DNA from: an uncultured Collinsella sp.
GTDB taxonomy: Bacteria; Actinomycetota; Coriobacteriia; Coriobacteriales; Coriobacteriaceae
Reading direction: 5' to 3'
Assembly: GCA_902494585.1 (NCBI GenBank)
Contig: CABUUD010000022.1
Span: forward strand, 1-21,804
Length of the DNA stretch: 21,804 nucleotides
The position numbers were made by a program, and so were the translations under genes. Positions 1 through 8,284 of the stretch are shown here, in pieces. The notes under the pieces were generated by a model. It searched no databases and was not told where the DNA came from. It saw only the letters and a program-made list of their open reading frames with translations. Each line of letters starts with the position of its first letter. The first letter of the stretch is position 1.

Positions 1-290
1 CCATAGCCTGCGCTGCCGGCGTAGCCGCCGCCATAGGGCGAAGCCGTAGGAGCGCCGGCGAAGGGGTTGCCCGAGCGCATGGCGTCGTAGCGCGCACGCT
101 TCTGCTCGTCCGAAAGCACGGCGTAGGCCTCGGAAACCTCTTTAAACTTTTCCTCGGCATCAGGTTCTTTGTTGACGTCCGGATGGAGCTTGCGGGCCTT
201 TTGCTGGAAGGCCTTCTGTATATCACGCGAGGTGGCGTCCTTGGAGACACCCAAAATCTCGTAGTAATCTTTTTCGTTCATCGTCGCCAT
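1..290 (-). CDS. dnaJ: DnaJ-family J-domain co-chaperone, N-terminal part
   Basis: This is the first 96 codons of a J-domain protein; the rest lies beyond the left edge of the window. The J domain spans about residues 8-70 and carries the HPD tripeptide at residues 36-38, which is the motif that stimulates DnaK ATPase activity. It is followed by a glycine-rich stretch (GGGYAGSAGYG type), like the G/F linker of DnaJ and CbpA proteins. The ATG at 290 is preceded by AGGAGG with a spacing of nine bases, so I prefer it to the internal ATG at 281. It lies 58 bp downstream of hemW on the same strand. Whether it is the canonical DnaJ with a zinc-finger domain or a shorter CbpA-like protein cannot be told from the visible part. 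Confidence 0.85.
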   Translation of the reverse strand, partial: MATMNEKDYYEILGVSKDATSRDIQKAFQQKARKLHPDVNKEPDAEEKFKEVSEAYAVLSDEQKRARYDAMRSGNPFAGAPTASPYGGGYAGSAGY

Positions 291-348
291 GCGCGGCAAC
301 CTCCTGCTCACAGCAGCGTATATATTGCGGTAATTCTACCCGAGCGGC

Positions 349-1581
349 CTAAGCTAGACCCCAAAACAGCTCGAACAGCACATTTCCATCGAGCCAGCCC
401 AAGTGGGTGGGCGCTAAACGGGCGTGGGCACGACCTGCGATAACGTCTTTCGAGGCGACGCACCCCGCATGCCCCTCGACATAATCGGGCACCCAAGTGG
501 CAAGACCCAACTCGAGCGCACGGTCACAGGCCGCCGCCAGCTCGTCTGCAGCGATCACGCTTGCCGAGCGAACCAACAGATCGGGCCCAATGCCACGCGT
601 CATGCGGCAGGCGAGCATCAAATCCTCGGCCGCAGCCTCGCGCTGCGACAGATACTCGGCATCAAACGTCATCGCGGCATCGTCGCGTTGCACCAAGCGC
701 ACGCGATACGCATCGCCGCGAGCAGGCACGTCGGGAAACAACCCGGCCAGGCGATCGAAATCCTCGGCGTCGAGCATACCGGCGGCAGAGCGACCCAAGC
801 CCAGATAGCCCTGTCCGGTCCAATAGGCAATGTTGTGGTCACACTCATGGCCGTCGAGCGCGTAGCTTGCCACCTCATACGAGTGATAGCCGGCCGCGCC
901 CAGGCACTCACGCGCCGCATCCATGCATGCAGCCTGAAAATCCTCGTCGGGCTCGAGCGACTCGTCGTGACACGCCATACGGTAGAGCGGCGTGCCTTCC
1001 TCGAGCGTGAGCGGGTACACAGACACATGATGCGGCGCCGCCGCCAACACGCCATCGAGCGTGCGCTGCCAGCTTACGGCGGTCTGCCCGGGAAGGCCAC
1101 ACATCAGGTCGCAGGACACATCAAGCCCTGCGTCCTTAACCGTCGTGATGGCAGCGAGCGCCCGATCGGCATCGTGAATACGGCCAATCGCAGCAAGCTC
1201 GGCGTTATCGAGCGTTTGCACGCCCAGAGAGACGCGTGTGACACCAACCTCGGCAAGCGCAGTGGCAAGCTCGGCGGTCAGCGACTCAGGATTGGCCTCG
1301 CAGGTAAACTCAACGGGCTTACACCACGCAGAGATACGCCGGGCAAGTTCTACCAGACGCTCCCCCGCCAGCGACGGCGTGCCGCCGCCAACATAGACGG
1401 TGCGGATCTGTGCAAGCGCACCTGCGTCGCCAAAGGCATCGAGGCGCGCATACAGCTGCCCAAAATAAGTATCGAGCGCAGCGCTCAGGTCGCACGGAGC
1501 AATACTGCGCGAGTCAAAGTCGCAGTACCGGCACTTTTGGGCGCAAAACGGCACATGCACGTACAGCGCGGTAACGGCCAC
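349..1581 (-). CDS. hemW: Radical SAM family haem chaperone HemW
   Basis: This 410-residue protein belongs to the HemN/HemW radical SAM family. The iron-sulphur motif C-x3-C-x2-C is at Cys13, Cys17 and Cys20 within HVPFCAQKCRYCDF. The residue two places after the third cysteine is Phe, not the extra Cys typical of true coproporphyrinogen dehydrogenase HemN, so the HemW assignment is favoured. A GGGTPS segment follows at about residue 66. HemW binds haem and SAM and is thought to insert haem into target proteins; many genomes mislabel it as an oxygen-independent coproporphyrinogen oxidase. The start is GTG at 1581 with GGAGG seven bases upstream; no better ATG exists. The dusB stop codon lies two bases upstream, so the two are very likely co-translated. 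Confidence 0.93.
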   Translation of the reverse strand: MAVTALYVHVPFCAQKCRYCDFDSRSIAPCDLSAALDTYFGQLYARLDAFGDAGALAQIRTVYVGGGTPSLAGERLVELARRISAWCKPVEFTCEANPESLTAELATALAEVGVTRVSLGVQTLDNAELAAIGRIHDADRALAAITTVKDAGLDVSCDLMCGLPGQTAVSWQRTLDGVLAAAPHHVSVYPLTLEEGTPLYRMACHDESLEPDEDFQAACMDAARECLGAAGYHSYEVASYALDGHECDHNIAYWTGQGYLGLGRSAAGMLDAEDFDRLAGLFPDVPARGDAYRVRLVQRDDAAMTFDAEYLSQREAAAEDLMLACRMTRGIGPDLLVRSASVIAADELAAACDRALELGLATWVPDYVEGHAGCVASKDVIAGRAHARLAPTHLGWLDGNVLFELFWGLA

Positions 1582-1583
1582 CG

Positions 1584-2627
1584 TTAGGCCTCCAGCGGAA
1601 GAGCGGGCACCGACTCGCCGGCGGCAAGTGCGGCCTCGCAGGCCACCACATCGCGCTCGATATCATCGACCAATGCCATGAACTCCTCGTATGTGGAGCA
1701 ACGCACCACCTGGGCGCGCCAGGCCGCAGCATGGGGCATGCCCTTTAGATACCAGCTCGCGTACGTACGTGCACGCGACATGAGCGGCAACAGCTCGTGC
1801 GTGAGCGTCAGGTGCTCGCGCAGGGCATCCAGGCGCTCGACGGAGCTGCGCACCGACACCGGTATGCCATCGAGCGCAAGGGCGCGGGCATCGCCGAACA
1901 CCCAGGGATTGCCATAGATACCGCGCGCGATGAACACGGCGCTGGCGCCGGAGTTGCGCAGATGCTCCGCGGCATCCTCGGCGCAGAACACGTCGCCCGA
2001 ACCGATCACGGGAATCTCGACGGCGTCGGCCACCTCATCGACGACCGACCAATCGGCCTGGCCCGTATAGAGCTGCGTGGCACAGCGACCATGTACCGCC
2101 ACCGCAGCGGCCCCTGCCCCCTCGAGCATCTGGGCAAACGTCGCGGCATTGCGGTCTTCGGCGTAAAAGCCCTTGCGAATCTTGACGGTCACGGGCACGT
2201 GCGCCGCGCCCACCGCCGCCTCGACGATCTTCTCGGCCAGGTCGGGCGTGCGCATAAGCGCCGAGCCCTCGCCCTTGGTAACGACCTTGCGAGCCGGGCA
2301 GGCCATGTTGATGTCGATCAGCGACAGGCGATCGCCCACACGTTCCTCGACGGCAGCGACAGCGCTCGCAAACTGATCGGGCTTGGAGCCAAAGAGCTGC
2401 ACGCAGATCTGCTGTTCCTCATCGGCCGGCAGCACCAGGCGCCAGGTCTTATTGCTGGCATAGGCTAGGCCTGCGACGCTTACCATCTCGCTGTAGGCAA
2501 GATGGGCACCGCGGCGGCGGCACATGATGCGATAGGCGGGATCGGTCACGCCGGCCATGGGAGCCATAAGGAACGGCTGCTCGGCATAGGCACCCAGCAG
2601 CCGCGTACTGTATTCAGAAAGCGCCAT
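1584..2627 (-). CDS. dusB: tRNA-dihydrouridine synthase DusB
   Basis: This 347-residue FMN enzyme reduces specific uridines in the tRNA D-loop to dihydrouridine. The N-terminal TIM barrel opens with FLMAPMAGVTD (about residues 19-29), the usual Dus signature. The catalytic cysteine is Cys110 in NMACPARKVV, followed by a GEGSALM segment, the pattern of the DusB group. A VKIRKG segment further on contributes to flavin binding. The frame is open upstream into lepA, but the ATG at 2627 gives the normal family N-terminus and lies four bases after the lepA stop, with AAGGTGG about twelve bases upstream. Its place between lepA and hemW is unusual relative to the common lepA-hemW adjacency. Confidence 0.93.
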   Translation of the reverse strand: MALSEYSTRLLGAYAEQPFLMAPMAGVTDPAYRIMCRRRGAHLAYSEMVSVAGLAYASNKTWRLVLPADEEQQICVQLFGSKPDQFASAVAAVEERVGDRLSLIDINMACPARKVVTKGEGSALMRTPDLAEKIVEAAVGAAHVPVTVKIRKGFYAEDRNAATFAQMLEGAGAAAVAVHGRCATQLYTGQADWSVVDEVADAVEIPVIGSGDVFCAEDAAEHLRNSGASAVFIARGIYGNPWVFGDARALALDGIPVSVRSSVERLDALREHLTLTHELLPLMSRARTYASWYLKGMPHAAAWRAQVVRCSTYEEFMALVDDIERDVVACEAALAAGESVPALPLEA

Positions 2628-2631
2628 GGAC

Positions 2632-4443
2632 CTACTCGTCCACCTTGAGGATCGCCATAAAGGCCTCCTGCGGGACCTCAACCGAACCGATGGCCTTCAT
2701 GCGCTTCTTGCCCTCTTTCTGCTTCTCGAGCAGCTTGCGCTTACGCGAGATATCGCCGCCGTAACACTTAGCCAGCACGTCCTTGCGGCGCGCCTTGACG
2801 GTAGAGCGGGCGATGATCTTGTTGCCGATGGCGCCCTGAATAGGCACCTCGAACAGCTGGCGCGGGATGATTTCCTTGAGCTTGTCACACAGGCCGCGGG
2901 CCAGGCCATAGGCTTTGTCCTTGTGCACGATAAACGAAAGCGCGTCCACCTCGTCGCCCGAAAGCAAAATATCGAGCTTAACGAGCTCGGAGGGACGGTA
3001 CTCGTTGAACTCGTAGTCGAGCGAGGCATAGCCCTTGGTACGGCTCTTGAGCTGGTCAAAGAAGTCCAGGATGAGCTCGGCAAGCGGCATATCAAAGCGC
3101 ATCTCGACCGATTTGCTCGTGAGATGGATCATGTCGGTCGTAATACCGCGGTGCTCGATAGCGAGCTGCATGACGGCGCCCGTATACTCGGGCGGGCAGA
3201 TAATCTTGGCCTTGAGGTAGGGCTCCTCGATGCGCTCGATGCGCGTAGCCTCGGGCAGATCCTGCGGGCTGCGAACATCAATCATCTCGCCGTCGGTTTT
3301 ATAGACGTGATAGTCCACCGAAGGGCTCGTGGCAATGAGGTCAAGGTTGAACTCGCGCTCCAGGCGCTCCTTGACGACTTCCATATGCAGCAGGCCTAAG
3401 AAGCCCACGCGGAAGCCAAAGCCGAGCGCCACCGAGGTCTCGGGCTCCCACACCAACGACGGGTCGTTGACATGCAGCTTATCGAGAGCGTCGCGCAGAT
3501 TCTCGTAATCCTTGTTGTCGATCGGGAACAGGCCCGTGTAGACCATGGGCTTGGCCTCGCGGTAGCCGGGAAGCGGCTCGGGACAGGGATTCGACGCCCA
3601 CGTAAGGGTATCGCCCACGCGAACGGCCTCGGGGTCCTTCAGGCCCGTGACCACGTAGCCCACCTCGCCGACCGTCAGTGCGTCGACCGGGGTCTCGGCG
3701 GGACGCTTGACGCCAACGCCATCGACCAAAAAGTCGCCCTCAGCCTGCATCATAAGCAGAGTATCGCCCTTCTTGATGGAGCCGTCAAAGACACGGACCG
3801 TGGCAACGACGCCGCGGTACTCATCAAAATACGAGTCCAGGATGAGCGCCTTAAGTGGCGCGTTCGCATCGCCCTTGGGCGGAGAGATCAAAAAGACGAT
3901 GGACTCCAGCAGATCGTGGATGCCCTCGCCGGTCTTGCCCGATACGCATACGGCATCGTCGGCAGGGATCGCCAGGTCGTCCTCGATCTCGGTCTTGACC
4001 TCGTCGGGGTGCGCCGAGGGCAGGTCGATCTTGTTGATAGCGGGCACGATATCCAGGTTGGCGTTCATGGCGAGCGTCGCGTTGGAGACGGTCTGTGCCT
4101 CGACGCCCTGCGTGGCGTCGACGACGAGCACCGCGCCCTCACAGGCGGCCAGCGAACGCGAGACCTCATAGGTAAAGTCCACGTGGCCCGGCGTATCGAT
4201 CAGGTTGAACTGATACGTCTCGCCATCGTCGGCGTCGTAGGAGACGCGAACGGCGTTGGACTTGATCGTGATGCCGCGCTCGCGCTCGATATCCATGGTG
4301 TCGAGCAGCTGTGACTCCATGTCGCGCTCGTCGACGGTATGGGTGAGCTCGAGGATGCGGTCACTGATCGTGGACTTGCCATGGTCGATGTGCGCAACGA
4401 TCGAGAAGTTGCGGATGTGGGAAATGTCAATTGAAGTATTCAT
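2632..4443 (-). CDS. lepA: Elongation factor 4 (LepA), ribosome back-translocating GTPase
   Basis: This 603-residue translational GTPase has the normal EF4 length. GTPase motifs are intact: G1 AHIDHGKST at residues 17-25, G3 DTPGH at 83-87 and G4 NKID at 137-140. The C-terminus has the EF4-specific basic stretch (RKRKLLEKQKEGKKRMK) before the end. EF4 acts on the ribosome in translation fidelity, biogenesis or stress. The ATG at 4443 was chosen because MNTSIDISHIRNFSIVAHID matches the family start; the open frame extends 20 codons further but through the rpsT terminator hairpin. The ribosome binding site is weak. The gene begins only 25 bases after that terminator, so its transcription must involve read-through or an upstream promoter. 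Confidence 0.97.
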   Translation of the reverse strand: MNTSIDISHIRNFSIVAHIDHGKSTISDRILELTHTVDERDMESQLLDTMDIERERGITIKSNAVRVSYDADDGETYQFNLIDTPGHVDFTYEVSRSLAACEGAVLVVDATQGVEAQTVSNATLAMNANLDIVPAINKIDLPSAHPDEVKTEIEDDLAIPADDAVCVSGKTGEGIHDLLESIVFLISPPKGDANAPLKALILDSYFDEYRGVVATVRVFDGSIKKGDTLLMMQAEGDFLVDGVGVKRPAETPVDALTVGEVGYVVTGLKDPEAVRVGDTLTWASNPCPEPLPGYREAKPMVYTGLFPIDNKDYENLRDALDKLHVNDPSLVWEPETSVALGFGFRVGFLGLLHMEVVKERLEREFNLDLIATSPSVDYHVYKTDGEMIDVRSPQDLPEATRIERIEEPYLKAKIICPPEYTGAVMQLAIEHRGITTDMIHLTSKSVEMRFDMPLAELILDFFDQLKSRTKGYASLDYEFNEYRPSELVKLDILLSGDEVDALSFIVHKDKAYGLARGLCDKLKEIIPRQLFEVPIQGAIGNKIIARSTVKARRKDVLAKCYGGDISRKRKLLEKQKEGKKRMKAIGSVEVPQEAFMAILKVDE

Positions 4444-4468
4444 GCGGACTATCTTACCCGAGCGGTAC

Positions 4469-4505
4469 AAAAAATGGAGCCTGTTCCATAAAACAGGCTC
4501 CATTT
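4469..4505 (-). terminator. Intrinsic terminator after rpsT
   Basis: On the minus strand a perfect 14-bp stem (AAATGGAGCCTGTT pairing with AACAGGCTCCATTT, arms 4492-4505 and 4472-4485) with a six-base loop runs into a U-tract (plus-strand As at 4469-4474). This is a textbook Rho-independent terminator for rpsT transcripts, just before lepA. Confidence 0.92.
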
Positions 4506-4539
4506 ATGCGCGTAATCTGTGTGGTGTGAAATTTACAAC

Positions 4540-4806
4540 TTAGGCGTTGATGCTGTTCACGAGCTTGGCAAGACCGGACTTGCGGTTAGAAGCCTGGTTC
4601 TTGTGGATAACATGCTTGGCGGCAGCCATGTCGAGACGCTTGGTGACGGTCTTGAGGGCAGCCTGGGCCTTCTCGGCGTCGCCCTCGGCGACGGCGGACT
4701 GGACGTGCTTGGTCAGCGTCTTGAGCTCGGACTTAACAGCCTTGTTACGCATGCGAGCTGCCTCATTGGTGCGGATACGCTTCTTCTGAGACTTGATGTT
4801 TGCCAC
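4540..4806 (-). CDS. rpsT: 30S ribosomal protein S20
   Basis: This is an 88-residue, lysine- and arginine-rich protein starting ANIKSQKKRIRTNE and ending in the S20 pattern GLAKLVNSI. S20 binds 16S rRNA and helps early 30S assembly. The start is GTG at 4806, with AAGGA ten bases upstream; an upstream in-frame ATG would add a non-family extension. Use of a non-AUG start is notable because S20 of Escherichia coli also starts at a rare codon (UUG) and is translationally autoregulated. The gene has its own candidate promoter and terminator and sits between holA and lepA, as in many actinobacteria. Confidence 0.97.
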   Translation of the reverse strand: MANIKSQKKRIRTNEAARMRNKAVKSELKTLTKHVQSAVAEGDAEKAQAALKTVTKRLDMAAAKHVIHKNQASNRKSGLAKLVNSINA

Positions 4807-4828
4807 TTCTGGAGTTCCTTTCGAGTTC

Positions 4829-4876
4829 CTTGCAAAAAATGTATGACACCTCTGAGACACGGTGAGGTCATGCAAG
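4829..4876 (-). promoter_or_regulatory. Structured 5' leader of rpsT
   Basis: In the rpsT leader the minus strand can form a hairpin of ATGACCTC (4864-4871) with GAGGTGTCAT (4843-4852), eight pairs with a two-base bulge, followed after three bases by six Us (4834-4839). In addition CTTGCA (4871-4876, minus) can pair with TGCAAG (4829-4834), enclosing the hairpin and the U-tract. This may be an attenuator or a site of S20 feedback; no function is proven. Confidence 0.45.
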
Positions 4877-4881
4877 CGCCT

Positions 4882-4890
4882 ACTATAGCA
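4882..4890 (-). promoter_or_regulatory. Extended -10 promoter of rpsT
   Basis: The minus strand reads TGCTATAGT, an extended -10 element (TGn plus TATAGT at 4887-4882). No good -35 is seen at the normal distance, although a TTGACA is present further upstream at 4921-4916. Predicted transcription would start near 4875, giving a leader of about 70 bases. Confidence 0.55.
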
Positions 4891-4939
4891 CGCTCCCCCA
4901 CAAAGGGATAGAACGAATTTGTCAAATAGGCAGGTATCA

Positions 4940-5902
4940 TCACGATTTTCTCAAGATGTTCGTAATCCAGAGCAAAAGCGCGGTCTCCGAATCAGCCGAA
5001 CCCTTGAGCGCGAGCTCCACATCGACGGCACCCTCGAGCGCGGCAACGAGCTCGGTCATCGAAAAACGACGCGCCCAGGTAAGGTGATTTTTGACCTGCC
5101 AGGCCTGAAGCTTGAGCGTCGCGGCCAGCTCACGACCCTGTCCACGCGCATCGAGTGCCTTGGCGACGATAAGCTCGCGAATGCGCCCGCACAGCAGCGT
5201 GTAGGTCCACACATAGCTCTTGGCGGGCAGTAGATTGAAGAGCTCAAGCGAGCGGCGCATGTCACGGGCCGAGACCGCATTGAGAAAGTCCCAGGGCTGA
5301 ACTTCGGCCGTGCGCACGATCCAGCGCTCTACATCGGCAAGCTCAATTTGTGGCGCCTCGACCATCTGGGCAAGCTTGGCCAAGTCGTTATCGAGCATAC
5401 GAGTGTTCTCGCCCGAGCGCGAAACGAGCTCCTCGGCGGCGGCCGTAGAGATGGACTTTCCGTGCTGCGTCGCCATCTGCTGCACGCGGCGCGGGAGCTC
5501 CCAGCGCTTGGTGCCCGAACAGTCGATCACGGCCTTCTTGTCAATCTTGGCGATTGCCTTATACAGGCGCGTATTCTTGGCAAGTGAGTCGGCAATAATG
5601 AGACAGACCGTCGTGGGGCTGGGACTTGCGAGGTACTCGACAAGCGGTTCCGAGACCGCCTTGGCAAGCTTGGAGCAGCCGTCGAGGATCACCAGGCGAA
5701 ACTCGCTGCCCATGGGAAAGGTATTGAGCGAGCCGATGATCGACTCGATATCGGGATCTTTCGTCATGTCGCGTTCATCGAGGTTGAACTCAACCATACC
5801 CGACTTTTCCAAGCGAGCTTTCATACGCGAGACGGCGTGGTCGCGCTTGACCCCATCGCTACCGACGATCAGATATGCCGGCAGCAGACCGGTTTCGGAC
5901 AT
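4940..5902 (-). CDS. holA: DNA polymerase III delta subunit
   Basis: This 320-residue protein matches the clamp-loader delta subunit. It starts with an AAA+-like domain (AYLIVGSDGVKRDHAVSRM), has the typical TVCLIIAD segment near residue 130 (predicted strand), a conserved segment around residues 150-200 (CSGTKRWELPRRVQQMA, then ELVSRSGENTRMLDNDLAKL) and a helical C-terminal collar domain. Delta opens the beta sliding clamp during loading at the replication fork. The ATG at 5902 has AGAGGGGAG close upstream; an alternative start at 5944 would lie within the candidate promoter, so it was not used. It follows comEC with a 78-base gap and precedes rpsT, the standard actinobacterial order. Confidence 0.94.
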   Translation of the reverse strand: MSETGLLPAYLIVGSDGVKRDHAVSRMKARLEKSGMVEFNLDERDMTKDPDIESIIGSLNTFPMGSEFRLVILDGCSKLAKAVSEPLVEYLASPSPTTVCLIIADSLAKNTRLYKAIAKIDKKAVIDCSGTKRWELPRRVQQMATQHGKSISTAAAEELVSRSGENTRMLDNDLAKLAQMVEAPQIELADVERWIVRTAEVQPWDFLNAVSARDMRRSLELFNLLPAKSYVWTYTLLCGRIRELIVAKALDARGQGRELAATLKLQAWQVKNHLTWARRFSMTELVAALEGAVDVELALKGSADSETALLLWITNILRKS

Positions 5903-5942
5903 TGCGCTCCCCTCTCGCAGGCTCTCATGTTTGTACCGTGCC

Positions 5943-5972
5943 ATTTTAGCCCAGGGGTTGGTCCCGCGCCAA
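5943..5972 (-). promoter_or_regulatory. Candidate holA promoter
   Basis: The minus strand carries TTGGCG (5967-5972) and TAAAAT (5943-5948) separated by 18 bases, in the short gap between the comEC stop and the holA start. The predicted start, near 5936, leaves a leader of about 34 bases. This suggests holA can be expressed apart from the competence genes. Confidence 0.5.
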
Positions 5973-5980
5973 CGACGGCA

Positions 5981-8284
5981 TCACGGTCGCTGGCATCGCA
6001 TGGCAAAGCCCTTCGCGGTCGGCGTGACGGTAATGTCGCCGTGTTCGATGGTGCATGCGAACGCACCACCCGCTTCCTTAACTGCATCGATGCAGGCATC
6101 CGACGGATGGCCGTAACGATTCCCCTCGCCGGCGCTCGCGATAGAGAACTCGGGCTTAAGCGTGCCCAGCAGGTCTGTGTCGACGGAAACTTTTGAGCCA
6201 TGATGCCCCAGCTTGAGCACATCGATATCTCCCACCTCCTGTACAAACTCGCGCTCCTGATCGAGCTCGGCGTCACCAGTAAGGAGCACGCGCAGGCTCT
6301 TGCCTTCCTGAGCGTAGGAGAGCAGCAAAACAAGAGAGTCCTCATTGCCCTCGCCATCCACCGTGTCAAACGGCCACATCACACGAGCCCGAAATGCGCC
6401 GATATCGACCGTGTCTCCGCGAGCCACCTGCCGATACGTTACACCCGGGCGATTCAGGACCTCAGTAGGCGCGCCGTCAAGTGCATCGGCCGCGACTGCA
6501 ATGGTTCCAACCGAAAAACGATCGAGTACGTCGGGAAGACCGCCCCAATGGTCTTCGTCCCAATGCGTCACGAAGACGGCGTCGATATGGTGGACGTTAT
6601 TGCGAACCAACGCCGACACCACGCGGTCATCGAGCCCACAGTCGACGAGTGCCACGGCGCCACCCTGACGAACCAGAATCGCATCGGCCTGGCCAACATC
6701 GAGGACCGTTACCGAAGGCGGCGCACATCGATCCCAATAGACATACGGAACACCCGCTGCGAGCATTAAACACAGCAGCCCCGCTGCCATGCTCCGCGCG
6801 CGGGGGCGTGGCCACCAGACCAAGATGGCCACCAGCGCGAACGGCACCACATATACCAAGGGCGTATCGGGCGGCACGCTTACGGATGCGCCCGGAACGG
6901 CAGCAAAGAGCTGTTCAAAGAACAGCGCACAGCGGGCGACAATCATGGGCACCACGAGCGCCCCGTGACGCAAAAGCGGAACAAGCGAGCAGGGTGCCAG
7001 CACAACCGACGATGCGAGCAGCACGCTTATCACCGGACCGATCACGGCATTTGCAAGTGGGGCAATGAGCGAAAACGTCTCAAATGCGGGAATCGTAACG
7101 GGAAGTGTCGCCAGCTGCGAGCACAGCGTGACAGACAAAACGCTGGCGACACCCGATGGCATGCCCAGCTCGCCCAAGGCGTAGGTGGCGTAGGGGCAAA
7201 AACAAAGGATGGCAAAAACACTGACGCACGAAAGCTGAAAACCCATTTCGAACAATACCGTCGGACGCAGCAAGACAAAGATTGCCATAGTGACGAACAG
7301 AGCCGAGAGGCCATGCCGACGACGTCCGGCGCTGTTGGCGACAAGCGCCGCCGCCACCATGCAGCACGCGCGCACGGCCGAGGGCGAGGCGCCCGTAAAG
7401 ACGGCATAGGCAATAAGAGCCAGCATCAACAGTCCCCGCTGCAGCCCACGAGAGAGGCGTGTCTTTTGCAGGGCGCTCTCAATCACAAACCCCACGATGG
7501 CAAGATGGCTGCCCGAGACGGCGATGAGATGTGCGGTGCCCGTTACCGAAAACCAATCGCCCGCCGGCTGGGCGCGCAGCTCGGACGAGCGTCCACAGAC
7601 AACGCCGGCAATGAGCGAGCGCGCTGGATCGGTCGCGGGCGCGATAACGGCAAGGAGCTCGTTTCGAAGCCAAGACAACGGGCCTGGAGGGCCCTCGTCG
7701 ATCGATACCAACCGGACGACTTTAACCTTTCGAAGCTCGCCCCGAAGCACGCGTGAGCGCCCATACGCATCATTCTCAAAGCGCGAAATTCGACCGATAG
7801 CGCGTACATGCGAACCGGCGCCAAGCTCACGATCACACGACAGCCGTACCTGACCCAAACGTTTTTCGCCCGCATACGCATCACAGGTATAGGAGTACGC
7901 ACCGTCATTGATGGACGGGTCGCCGTACACAACAAACTCGAGACTGCTCGCAGCCCGATTATCCAACGCCCTCGAAGCGCGCAGCGCCCCTATCGCCCAA
8001 CCCGCGGACACGACCGCTCCCGCCACGAGGCCGAGGGCCGCGGCATACAGCCATCGCCTCCACCGCACAAGGCGCATGCAGGACCGAGCCAATACGATGC
8101 ACCCTGCTGCCGCAACGGGAATGGCCATAAGCAATGTGACGGGCGCCGCCCGCTCTCCCAGCAGCGCATCGGCCGCCATGTTAAGCACTAACCCACAGCT
8201 CGCACACAAGCCGGCACAAAGGGCTATCGTCCACGGCATCAATGGGCGCGGTGGCATCACATGCTCGCGTTCGGTCGCACTCAT
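5981..8284 (-). CDS. comEC: ComEC/Rec2 DNA-uptake channel protein
   Basis: This 767-residue membrane protein is predicted to form the channel that carries single-stranded DNA into the cell during transformation. The order is: three N-terminal hydrophobic segments (about residues 15-100), a soluble OB-like part, the multi-helix competence domain (about residues 225-500), and a C-terminal metallo-beta-lactamase-like domain. That domain keeps TVLDVGQADA, the metal-binding HWDEDH motif (His574, Asp576, Asp578, His579) and LGHHGS (His694-His695), so the putative nuclease site is complete. The ATG at 8284 overlaps the comEA stop as ATGA, implying translational coupling; a start four codons earlier is possible but less attractive. 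No truncation or frameshift is seen. Confidence 0.94.
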   Translation of the reverse strand: MSATEREHVMPPRPLMPWTIALCAGLCASCGLVLNMAADALLGERAAPVTLLMAIPVAAAGCIVLARSCMRLVRWRRWLYAAALGLVAGAVVSAGWAIGALRASRALDNRAASSLEFVVYGDPSINDGAYSYTCDAYAGEKRLGQVRLSCDRELGAGSHVRAIGRISRFENDAYGRSRVLRGELRKVKVVRLVSIDEGPPGPLSWLRNELLAVIAPATDPARSLIAGVVCGRSSELRAQPAGDWFSVTGTAHLIAVSGSHLAIVGFVIESALQKTRLSRGLQRGLLMLALIAYAVFTGASPSAVRACCMVAAALVANSAGRRRHGLSALFVTMAIFVLLRPTVLFEMGFQLSCVSVFAILCFCPYATYALGELGMPSGVASVLSVTLCSQLATLPVTIPAFETFSLIAPLANAVIGPVISVLLASSVVLAPCSLVPLLRHGALVVPMIVARCALFFEQLFAAVPGASVSVPPDTPLVYVVPFALVAILVWWPRPRARSMAAGLLCLMLAAGVPYVYWDRCAPPSVTVLDVGQADAILVRQGGAVALVDCGLDDRVVSALVRNNVHHIDAVFVTHWDEDHWGGLPDVLDRFSVGTIAVAADALDGAPTEVLNRPGVTYRQVARGDTVDIGAFRARVMWPFDTVDGEGNEDSLVLLLSYAQEGKSLRVLLTGDAELDQEREFVQEVGDIDVLKLGHHGSKVSVDTDLLGTLKPEFSIASAGEGNRYGHPSDACIDAVKEAGGAFACTIEHGDITVTPTAKGFAMRCQRP

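Noticed and set aside
424..1587. A 387-codon plus-strand open frame opposite hemW
   Set aside because: It is an antisense shadow of hemW, Arg- and His-rich, with no family features and no ribosome binding site.
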